This document shows, in pieces, positions 1 to 5,089 of a stretch of DNA of 5,173 nucleotides. The translations under genes were made by a program, and so were the position numbers. The notes beneath the pieces are model-generated. The model was not told where the DNA came from. It saw only the letters and a list, made by a program, of their open reading frames with translations, and ran no database searches. Within the stretch, counting starts at the first letter, position 1. Each line of letters begins with the position of its first letter. Source of the stretch: Solirubrobacteraceae bacterium. Lineage in GTDB: Bacteria > Actinomycetota > Thermoleophilia > Solirubrobacterales > Solirubrobacteraceae. The DNA is taken from NCBI GenBank assembly GCA_030447005.1, contig JAUJME010000132.1:1-5173 (forward strand), read 5' to 3'.

Positions 1-398
1 AGCATGTGCGCCTCGTCGAGGATGTAGACCTTGTGGCCGCCGGAGACCGGCGCGTAGGCCACCCGCTCGCGCAGGTCGCGGATGTCGTCGACGGAGTTGT
101 TGGAGGCCGCGTCCATCTCGATGACGTCGAGCGAGGTGGCGCCCGCGATCGAGCGGCAGGAGCCGCAGTGGCCGCACGGCGACACCGTCGGCCCGCCCTT
201 CTCGCAGTTGAGCGACGCGGCGAGGATCTTCGCCATCGAGGTCTTGCCCGTCCCCCGCGAGCCCACGAACAGGTAGGCGTGGTGGACCTTGTCCTGCTCG
301 ATCGCGTTGCGCAGCGTGCGGACCACGTGCTCCTGGCCGACCACGTCGGCGAAGGTGCGCGGGCGGTGGCGGCGGTACAGGGACGCGGCGGCGGACAC
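1..398 (-). CDS. dnaX: DNA polymerase III subunit gamma/tau, N-terminal part (cut by window edge)
   Basis: Encodes the AAA+ motor of the clamp loader, which opens the beta sliding clamp and loads it on primed DNA at the replication fork. Translating the minus strand from a GTG at 398 gives 132 codons starting VSAAASLYRRHRPRTF, the usual DnaX opening. Walker A is GSRGTGKT at residues 46-53; four cysteines at 65, 75, 78 and 81 form the DnaX zinc module; Walker B with its DEAH follow-on is ILDEAH at 126-131. The rest, including the sensor motifs and clamp-loader collar, lies beyond the left edge. The GTG start is well fixed because an in-frame TAG lies five codons upstream and no other start codon falls between. 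There is no convincing Shine-Dalgarno sequence. It follows the ECF sigma gene on the same strand after a 52-base gap. The fragment is intact, with no frameshift. Confidence 0.97.
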   Translation of the reverse strand, partial: MSAAASLYRRHRPRTFADVVGQEHVVRTLRNAIEQDKVHHAYLFVGSRGTGKTSMAKILAASLNCEKGGPTVSPCGHCGSCRSIAGATSLDVIEMDAASNNSVDDIRDLRERVAYAPVSGGHKVYILDEAHM

Positions 399-407
399 GA
401 GCGGTCC

Positions 408-413
408 AGTCTA
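408..413 (-). promoter_or_regulatory. Candidate -10 element for dnaX
   Basis: On the minus strand the hexamer TAGACT (413 down to 408) fits the actinobacterial TAnnnT pattern. Its predicted transcription start falls about at 401, three bases before the GTG start of dnaX, implying an almost leaderless mRNA. This agrees with the absence of a ribosome binding site. No good -35 hexamer is visible 16-18 bases upstream, so the call rests on the -10 and its position alone. Confidence 0.4.
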
Positions 414-421
414 GTGCTGGG

Positions 422-435
422 CCGGATGCCTCCGG
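422..435 (-). terminator. Small hairpin between the sigma gene and dnaX
   Basis: The sequence CCGGA-TGCC-TCCGG forms a 5-bp stem with a 4-base loop, just after the sigma factor stop codon and before the dnaX start. It has no following T-run. It could weakly attenuate read-through from the sigma gene into dnaX, but short GC hairpins are common in DNA of this composition, so support is weak. Confidence 0.2.
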
Positions 436-450
436 GCCCCCGGCGACCCC

Positions 451-948
451 CTACGCGCGGTGCGCGGTGAGCTGCGTGCGGAGCTTTCGCAGCGCCCGGT
501 AGACGCGCCCCTCGACCGTCGTGAGCTCGAGGTCGAGCACCCGCGCGATCTCCGGGACGGTCATGTCGGCGCCGAAGCGCAGCGCGACGGCCTCGCGCTC
601 CTCCGCGCTCAGGGTCCCCAGCGCGCGGGCGACCTCGTCGCGGTGCTCGAGGTCTGAGAACGGATCGGCGTGCTCGGTGGCGCCGGACGGCCCGGTGCGC
701 TCGAGCGCCCGGCTCTCGGCGCCCTTTCGCCGGAGGTGGTCGCGCAGCAGGTTGAGCGCGATGGAGTACAGCCAGGTCTTCTCCGAGGCCTTGCGGCGGT
801 CGAAGCCCTTGCGGGCGCGCAGCGCCTTCTCGAAGGTGTCGGCGAGCAGGTCCTCGGCCAGCGCCCGGTCGCCCGTGCGGTAGGCGAGGAAGCCGAAGAG
901 GGCCTGCGCGTGCGCTTCGTAGAGCACCTCGAAGTCCTCGTCGCGCAT
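451..948 (-). CDS. ECF-family RNA polymerase sigma factor
   Basis: An alternative sigma factor that directs RNA polymerase to a specific promoter set, usually in response to an envelope or stress signal. About 165 residues, the normal size for an ECF protein with only sigma-2 and sigma-4. Sigma-2 spans roughly residues 6-75, with the core-binding stretch ALAEDLLADTFEKAL and the region 2.4 stretch TWLYSIALNLLRDHLRR. A charged linker of about 30 residues follows. Sigma-4 spans about 106-160, with LSAEEREAVALRF and the helix-turn-helix VPEIARVL...TTVEGRVYRALRKLR. A minus-strand AAGGA at 963-959 is the ribosome binding site; its spacing favours ATG at 948 over GTG at 954, which would add two residues. 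No zinc-binding anti-sigma gene is adjacent. The divergent surface-protein gene is the only obvious partner. The exact ECF subgroup cannot be told from here. Confidence 0.93.
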   Translation of the reverse strand: MRDEDFEVLYEAHAQALFGFLAYRTGDRALAEDLLADTFEKALRARKGFDRRKASEKTWLYSIALNLLRDHLRRKGAESRALERTGPSGATEHADPFSDLEHRDEVARALGTLSAEEREAVALRFGADMTVPEIARVLDLELTTVEGRVYRALRKLRTQLTAHRA

Positions 949-954
949 GGGCAC

Positions 955-1000
955 AGATTCCTTGATCAGGAAACCGCGCGCTGCTTCGTATAAGGCTTCG
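955..1000. promoter_or_regulatory. Compact divergent promoter region between sigma factor and surface-protein genes
   Basis: Only 46-52 bases separate the two divergent starts. On the plus strand TATAAG at 989-994 is a near-consensus -10 whose transcription start would fall at about 1001, exactly the first base of the ATG of the surface-protein gene, so that mRNA would be leaderless. The same bases read on the minus strand give TATACG (992-987), a possible -10 for the sigma gene with a leader of about 35 bases. An imperfect palindrome, TTCC-T-TGATCA-GGAA at 958-972, overlaps the sigma ribosome binding site and might be an operator. No convincing -35 is seen for either direction: TTGATC at 962-967 lies 21 bases from the plus-strand -10, and GGAAAC at 969-974 only 14. 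Confidence 0.45.
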
Positions 1001-1771
1001 ATGACCCCCTCCGATCCTCATCGGCTCCCGGACGACCTGCAGGATGTCGCCGAGCTTCTCCGTGGTAATCGCCCCGAGGCGACCGCGCTTGAGCTCGACG
1101 GCGTCAAGCGCCAGGTTCGCTCCCGGGTGTCGCGGGCTGCCTCCGGGCGTACCCAGAAAGGAAGCACCATGAAGTCGAAGTTCGCCATGATGGCGATGCT
1201 CGTCCTCGGCCTGCTCATGTCCGGCACGGGCGCCGGCCTCGCGGTTTCAGGCCTCGACTCGACCGGGAGCGCCAGCCAGGCGCAGTACCCGTGCGAGGAC
1301 AACCCCGCCACGCCGCAGAACGAGTGCATCCCGCCGACCCCGACGCCGACGCCTCCGCCCGTCGGCAACAAGCAGGTCCCGTGTGACCTCAACGGCGATG
1401 GCGTCGCCGACGCGACCGAGGACCTCAACGGCGAGGCCCCGGGCTGCGAGCCGCTCCAGGACGTCCTCCCGACCGAGACCAGCGGCGGCAAGTCCTGCGA
1501 CGAGAACGGCGACGGCATCATCAGCCCGACCGAGGCCGTCAAGAACGGCTGCGGCGGTGTCCAGGGCGAGACGAACGAGTCCAACCCGGTCGCGCGTCCG
1601 GGCTCCGAGCCCGACACCCGCGAGCGGGGGGCCCAGCCCACCCGCCAGGTCGAGGCCAACGGGGGCGACGAGCTGCCCTTCACCGGCTTCGCGGCCGTGC
1701 CGATCCTCATCGGCGGCATCGCGCTCATGGGCGGCGGCCTCGTGCTGCGCCGCCGTACCGCCGGCGAGTAG
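1001..1771 (+). CDS. Cell-wall-anchored (LPFTG) protein with EF-hand-type calcium loops and a cytoplasmic-looking N-terminus
   Basis: Predicted surface protein of 256 residues; exact function unknown. Residues 1-56 are charged and helical-looking (DDLQDVAELLRGNRPEATALELDGVKRQ). Residues 60-84 are hydrophobic (MLVLGLLMSGTGAGLAVSG), either a signal peptide or an uncleaved membrane anchor. The outside part has a Pro/Thr stretch at 111-121 and two canonical 12-residue EF-hand loops, D129-N131-D133-G134-D137-E140 and D167-N169-D171-G172-S175-E178. Each is bracketed by cysteines (128/149 and 166/184), with a further pair at 98/109. The C-terminus is a complete sortase signal: LPFTG at 225-229, a hydrophobic helix and RRR. 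ATG at 1001 is chosen because a TATAAG -10 sits at leaderless distance. A second in-frame ATG at 1169 has a good Shine-Dalgarno and would give a 200-residue secreted form. Similar N-terminal segments occur, as I recall, in uncharacterised Thermoleophilia proteins near ECF sigma genes. An anti-sigma role is inference only. Confidence 0.85.
   Translation: MTPSDPHRLPDDLQDVAELLRGNRPEATALELDGVKRQVRSRVSRAASGRTQKGSTMKSKFAMMAMLVLGLLMSGTGAGLAVSGLDSTGSASQAQYPCEDNPATPQNECIPPTPTPTPPPVGNKQVPCDLNGDGVADATEDLNGEAPGCEPLQDVLPTETSGGKSCDENGDGIISPTEAVKNGCGGVQGETNESNPVARPGSEPDTRERGAQPTRQVEANGGDELPFTGFAAVPILIGGIALMGGGLVLRRRTAGE
1157..1164 (+). promoter_or_regulatory. Internal ribosome binding site for a second in-frame start at 1169
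   Basis: AAAGGAAG precedes an ATG at 1169, with six bases between AAGGA and the ATG. That ATG is codon 57 of the longer frame and opens MKSKFAMMAMLVLGLL, which reads as a standard signal peptide start with two lysines and a hydrophobic core. It is a stronger ribosome binding site than any at the upstream start 1001, so translation could begin here instead of, or as well as, upstream. Confidence 0.55.
1385..1434 (+). repeat. 14-bp direct repeat encoding the calcium-loop core
   Basis: GACCTCAACGGCGA occurs at 1385-1398 and again at 1421-1434. The 36-base offset keeps the frame and equals 12 codons, the length of one EF-hand loop. The first copy encodes the start of a full loop (DLNGDG at residue 129), the second a degenerate one (DLNGEA at 141). 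This suggests tandem duplication of a 12-residue unit, as in thrombospondin type 3-like repeats. Confidence 0.6.
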
Positions 1772-1799
1772 CTCGCGGCGACAGCTCGAAGAGCAGTAG

Positions 1800-1828
1800 C
1801 GGACGGCGGGCCACGGGCCCGCCGTCCG
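1800..1828 (+). terminator. Strong GC hairpin after the LPFTG gene
   Basis: GGACGGCGGGCC (1801-1812) and GGCCCGCCGTCC (1816-1827) are perfect inverted repeats around the 3-base loop ACG. One more C-G pair at 1800/1828 makes a 13-bp stem. It starts 28 bases after the stop codon at 1771. No T-run follows, as is common for actinobacterial terminators. A second perfect palindrome, GCCCGCCGGCGGGC at 1839-1852, follows and may act with it. Being symmetrical, the hairpin could also stop transcription arriving from the convergent ligase gene. Confidence 0.65.
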
Positions 1829-1858
1829 GCGTTAACCGGCCCGCCGGCGGGCTCCTCG

Positions 1859-1948
1859 GAGGCTTGTCTCAAAGCAGGACGGTGGTTCGGGGGTGGTCTC
1901 AGTGTCTGAGGCCGCACCCGGGCGTGCCGGACTTCTGAGACAAGCCTC
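1859..1948. repeat. 90-bp imperfect palindromic element with 13-bp terminal inverted repeats
   Basis: GAGGCTTGTCTCA at 1859-1871 is repeated exactly inverted as TGAGACAAGCCTC at 1936-1948. The interior is also self-complementary: GGTCTCAG (1895-1902) and CTGAGGCC (1906-1913) pair around a TGT loop with one wobble, and pairing continues imperfectly outward. The whole unit can therefore fold as one long hairpin. It begins directly after the TAA of the ligase gene on the minus strand. It could be a miniature transposable element or remnant IS end pair, or a bidirectional terminator for the convergent genes. No target-site duplication is evident in the flanks. Confidence 0.55.
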
Positions 1949-4060
1949 TTAGCCCGACGGGAGCTTGAGCCGGCGCGCGACGACGGGCCAGCGCGAGCGC
2001 CGCGCCTTGCCGAACGCCCGCACCGCCTCCCTGGCCAGCAGGCCGCGCGGGTTGAGCTCGAGGGCCCGGCGCGCGGCGGGCCGCGGATCCTGGCCGGCGG
2101 CGCCCCGCACGAGCGCCAGGGCGTAGTGGTAGACCCAGTTCTCCGGGTCGCGCGCGACCGCGTTGCGCGCCGCCTGGACGGCGAGGCCGAGCTCGCCCTC
2201 GCCCACGTCGCAGTAGGCGATCAGCTCCCAGGGCTCCGGGCGCGAGCCGACGCTGGCGAGGGAGCGCAGCGAGTGGTCGATGACCGCAGCGCAGTCGCGC
2301 GGCCGCTCCGCGAACGCCCGCAGCCCGTCCTCGAGCGCCCGCTGGGAGCGGACCATCTGGAAGGGGACGACCGCGAGGACGAGCAGGCCGAGCGCGGCCA
2401 CCACGCGGACGTTGCGCCCGGGGAACGGCTTGCCGCCCTCCCCCACCCGGCCGGCGATCGCGAACCCGCCCAGCGCGAACAGCCAGGCCGTGACCGCGGG
2501 CAGCTCCCACATCCAGTCGAGGCCGGCGTGCACCCCCCAGGCGACCATGGCGGCGGCGAGGCCGGCGTGCAGCGACCGGTCCGAGGCGGGATCCCAGCGG
2601 CGCGCCGTCCGCCGCACGACCCCGCCCGCCACGGCCAGCAGCCCCAGCCCCAGCAGGGCCAGCCCGACGAGCCCGAGGTCGGAGAGCACGTCGAGGTAGA
2701 GCGAGTGGGCGTCCGAGACGTTGAGGTCCATGTCGCGGCGCTGGTACCACTCGAGCTGGAAGGTCCCCGCCCCCGTGCCCCGCAGCGGCGCCTCCCGCCA
2801 GGCCTCGACCGCGACGCGCCAGTGGTCGAGCCGGCCGTTGTTGGCCGGGTTGAGGAAGCGGGTCCGCTGGTCGTCCGTCGAGGTCGAGTTGCTCTCCGTG
2901 CCCTCCAGGAAGCGGTCGACCTGGCGCTCGAGCGCGGCGGGCGCACCCGCCGCCACGGGGACCGCGACGAGCAGGACGGCCGCCGCGGCCAGCGCCCCGA
3001 GCCGCACCGGCCGGCGCGCCCGCGCGGGGAGCGCCACCCGGTCGACGCGGCCCTCGAGCCAGCGCGAGACGGCCAGCCGCAGCATCCAGCCCCCCGCGGT
3101 GCACAGGGCGACGCCCAGCGCCACGTCCTCCCCCTGGGCGACGGCCGCCGGGCTGTCGTAGGCGTCGGAGGCGAGGAGGTCGGCGTCGTAGGAGACGAGG
3201 ACGGCCATCGCCGCGGGGGGGAGGACGGCGAGCCCGCCGAACAGCAGCCCGCGCGAGCGCAGGAGCACGACGTAGGCGACGAGGCCGGCCGCCACCGCGA
3301 GCAGTGCCCCGCGCGAGAACGTGAAGTAGAGCGTCGAGGCGAGCAGCGGCACGGCGGCGGCGCCGGCCGCGTTCCACCACTTGCGCTCGCGTCCGCAGGC
3401 GAGGTGGACGGCGAGGATGATGCCCAGCGCGGCGATGAGCCCCTGGGCGTTCCAGTAGGTGAGCGGGTCCGAGAGCCGTTCGGGCACGGCGCTCACCCCC
3501 GCCTCGAAGCGGTCGGGCGCCACCCGCGTCGCCCACCCGGCGGCGCAGACCACGTAGATCGCCACGACGACCGCGCGCAGGCTCCACGCCAGCCGCCGGG
3601 CCCCGAACGCGAAGGTCGACGCCAGCACGAAGGCGAGCAGGTAGAGCAGTGCGCGGTCGAACTCGACGAGCGCGCGCCCCGGCGCCTCCGACCACGACGC
3701 CGAGAGCAGCACCCACGCGGCGTAGCCCGCGAGCGCGCCCGCCGCGAGCATGGCGGGACCGGTGAGCGCGGCGAACGGGCGGCGCGCGAGCGTCACCCGC
3801 AGGGCGAGGACGATCGCCAGCACCCCGGCCGCCACGCCGGTGGAGTCCGGGAAGTAGCCGCCGGCCTGGAAGGAGAAGAAGAGGACGAGCGCCGCGGGGA
3901 GCAGCGGGGTCAGCACGTCGAGCCGGGCGGCGAACCGGGTGGCCCCCGGTTGGTCTGAAGCGGCGACGGCGGCCGCCCCGGGGCTCGCGGCGGCGGGCTC
4001 GACAGCCGTCCCCGCCTCCGGGGCCTGGGTCGAACTCGGCGGCTGCACGGCCTGCACCAT
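1949..4060 (-). CDS. O-antigen ligase/polymerase-like membrane protein (Wzy_C family) with TPR-like C-terminus
   Basis: A polytopic membrane protein of the Wzy/WaaL superfamily, which polymerise or transfer lipid-linked glycans on the outer face of the cytoplasmic membrane. With ATG at 4060 it has 703 residues. The first 40 are Ala/Pro-rich, then about a dozen or more hydrophobic helices run to around residue 567. Family landmarks are LTYWNAQGLIAALG near 200, FTFSRGALLAV near 247-256, and the large outside loop at about 375-458, with NNGRLDHW, PLRGTGAGTFQLEW and DAHSLYLDVLSDLGLVG. The His of DAHS (residue 452) matches the functionally important His of WaaL-type loops. Residues about 572-680 look like TPR helices (ALEDGLRAF, AARNAVARDPENWVYHYALA, AARRALELNPRG). 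An upstream in-frame ATG at 4171 would add 37 Gly/Arg-rich residues; neither start has a clear ribosome binding site. It is divergent from the PHP phosphatase gene, so a role in exopolysaccharide or cell-wall glycan assembly is likely; substrate unknown. Confidence 0.88.
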   Translation of the reverse strand: MVQAVQPPSSTQAPEAGTAVEPAAASPGAAAVAASDQPGATRFAARLDVLTPLLPAALVLFFSFQAGGYFPDSTGVAAGVLAIVLALRVTLARRPFAALTGPAMLAAGALAGYAAWVLLSASWSEAPGRALVEFDRALLYLLAFVLASTFAFGARRLAWSLRAVVVAIYVVCAAGWATRVAPDRFEAGVSAVPERLSDPLTYWNAQGLIAALGIILAVHLACGRERKWWNAAGAAAVPLLASTLYFTFSRGALLAVAAGLVAYVVLLRSRGLLFGGLAVLPPAAMAVLVSYDADLLASDAYDSPAAVAQGEDVALGVALCTAGGWMLRLAVSRWLEGRVDRVALPARARRPVRLGALAAAAVLLVAVPVAAGAPAALERQVDRFLEGTESNSTSTDDQRTRFLNPANNGRLDHWRVAVEAWREAPLRGTGAGTFQLEWYQRRDMDLNVSDAHSLYLDVLSDLGLVGLALLGLGLLAVAGGVVRRTARRWDPASDRSLHAGLAAAMVAWGVHAGLDWMWELPAVTAWLFALGGFAIAGRVGEGGKPFPGRNVRVVAALGLLVLAVVPFQMVRSQRALEDGLRAFAERPRDCAAVIDHSLRSLASVGSRPEPWELIAYCDVGEGELGLAVQAARNAVARDPENWVYHYALALVRGAAGQDPRPAARRALELNPRGLLAREAVRAFGKARRSRWPVVARRLKLPSG

Positions 4061-4221
4061 CGCATCATCGGCGGCGGGCCGGCCCCCCGTTACGTCCCGC
4101 CGGGAGGAGGGTAGGGGTCCGCGGACGCCAACCGGCCGAGCTCCCCCTCCGCCCCGGCCGGTACGACGCATGGCCGGCGTCCGCCCGCCGGCTCAAGAAC
4201 CGCTCCACCCCTGCCGACCTC
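4061..4221. promoter_or_regulatory. Divergent intergenic region between ligase and phosphatase genes
   Basis: This 161-base stretch should hold the promoters of both genes. On the minus strand TACCCT (4113 to 4108) fits a TAnnnT -10 for the ligase gene, with a leader of about 40 bases. Next to it lie a perfect 10-bp palindrome GTCCGCGGAC (4117-4126), a possible operator half, and a G-run cluster on the plus strand (4102-4117). No convincing -35 elements or plus-strand -10 were found. Upstream in-frame extension of the ligase gene to 4171 would occupy most of it. Confidence 0.3.
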
Positions 4222-5028
4222 ATGACCAGACTCCGCATGATCGATCTCCACTGCCACGTCCTGCCCGGGATCGACGACGGGCCGGCCGACCTCGAGACGG
4301 CCGTCGCGATGATGGAGGCCTACGCTGCCGACGGCGTGACGACGGTCGTGGCGACCCCGCACCTGCGGTCCGACTTCCCCGACGTCGTCCCGGCGGAGAT
4401 CAGCGGCCGCTGCGCCCTGCTCGAGGACGCCGCGGCGGCCGAGGGCATCGAGCTCCAGCTCGTCCCGGGCGGCGAGATCGGGCTCTCCTGGGCGCTCGAC
4501 GCCTCCGACGCCGACCTGCGCGCCGTCTCCCTCGACGGCCTCGGCCGCGATCTCCTGGTCGAGACGCCGCCCAACCCGCTCGGCTCGGGCGCCGAGGAGG
4601 CGATGTTCGAGATCGGGCTGCGCGGCTACCGGATCACGCTCGCGCACCCCGAGCTCAGCCTCTCCTACCAGCGCGCCCCCCACAAGCTCGCCCAGCTCGC
4701 CGGCCGCGGCGTCCTGCTCCAGGTCACCGCGAGCGCGCTGCTCCAGCCCGCCCGCCGCTCGCCGTCGGCCGCGCTCGCCCAGCACCTCGTCCGCGAGGGC
4801 CTCTGCGCGGCCGTCGCCTCCGACGCCCACTCCCCCGGCCCCTGGCGGCCCCCGACGCTCAACCGCGCGGTCCTCGCGGCGGCGCGCCTGGCGAGCCCGG
4901 CCCGCGCCGAGTGGCTGGTGGTCGACGCGCCCGACGCCATCCTCGCCGGCGAGCCGCTCCCGCCCGTGCCGTCGGCGCCGCCGACGCCCCGCGGCCGCGC
5001 ATGGCTGCGCCGCCGCGCCGGCGTCTGA
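4222..5028 (+). CDS. PHP-domain tyrosine-protein phosphatase, CpsB/YwqE type
   Basis: A metal-dependent phosphatase of the polymerase-and-histidinol-phosphatase fold. Characterised relatives (CpsB, CapC, YwqE) dephosphorylate the tyrosine kinase that controls capsule or exopolysaccharide chain assembly in the cytoplasm. It has 268 residues, near the family size. Metal-site motifs appear in order: DLHCHVLPGIDDGP at 8-21 (His10, His12), ATPHL at 44-48 (His47), GGEIGL at 83-88 (Glu85), LAHPEL at 140-145 (His142) and VASDAHS at 198-204 (Asp201, His203). All expected ligands are present, so it should be active. The usual HPER is HPEL here. The tail from about 243 is Pro-rich then Arg-rich (RGRAWLRRRAGV). 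ATG at 4222 is taken; ATG at 4237 (MIDLHCH) matches the usual family start equally well, and neither has a ribosome binding site. No cognate kinase gene is in the window. It is divergent from the Wzy-like gene, supporting a surface-glycan role. Confidence 0.9.
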   Translation: MTRLRMIDLHCHVLPGIDDGPADLETAVAMMEAYAADGVTTVVATPHLRSDFPDVVPAEISGRCALLEDAAAAEGIELQLVPGGEIGLSWALDASDADLRAVSLDGLGRDLLVETPPNPLGSGAEEAMFEIGLRGYRITLAHPELSLSYQRAPHKLAQLAGRGVLLQVTASALLQPARRSPSAALAQHLVREGLCAAVASDAHSPGPWRPPTLNRAVLAAARLASPARAEWLVVDAPDAILAGEPLPPVPSAPPTPRGRAWLRRRAGV

Positions 5029-5030
5029 GC

Positions 5031-5072
5031 GAGAAGAAAGCGGACCGTGCACCCAGCTGTCGTGGCCGGTCC
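5031..5072 (-). terminator. Probable terminator of the SRP RNA gene
   Basis: Reading the minus strand downstream of the SRP RNA, GGACCG (5072-5067) and CGGTCC (5047-5042) form a 6-bp stem. Three further pairs, CAC with GTG, lie inside the 19-base loop. A T-rich tract GCTTTCTTCTC (5041-5031) follows directly. This is the usual layout of a factor-independent terminator, though the stem is short and the loop long. It ends three bases from the stop codon of the convergent phosphatase gene. Confidence 0.45.
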
Positions 5073-5089
5073 CCGAGGCGCCTTCGCTG

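Noticed and set aside
6..470. 154-codon plus-strand frame opposite dnaX
   Set aside because: The minus strand here reads unambiguously as DnaX with Walker A and B and the zinc cysteines.
962..994. TTGATC (962-967) as -35 or GGAAAC (969-974) as an ECF-type -35 for the plus-strand promoter
   Set aside because: Spacers to TATAAG are 21 and 14 bases, and GGAAAC to CGTA is only 12; all are outside the usual ranges.
947..1000. Upstream ATG at 947 as the start of the LPFTG protein
   Set aside because: It would overlap the start of the sigma gene and run through the TATAAG promoter element, and it has no ribosome binding site.
1331..1363. Possible short tandem DNA repeat in the Pro/Thr codons
   Set aside because: Only a few irregular CCGACG-like units encoding PTPTPTPP. 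This is ordinary linker coding rather than a distinct repeat array.
1899..3716. 605-codon open frame on the minus strand overlapping the ligase gene
   Set aside because: It is Arg/Ala/Gly-rich low-complexity sequence without family motifs, a by-product of high GC. The overlapping frame has clear Wzy_C motifs and membrane helices.
2126..3958. 610-codon open frame on the plus strand antisense to the ligase gene
   Set aside because: Its product is dominated by Arg, Gly, Pro and Glu with no recognisable domain, typical of an antisense shadow of a high-GC gene.
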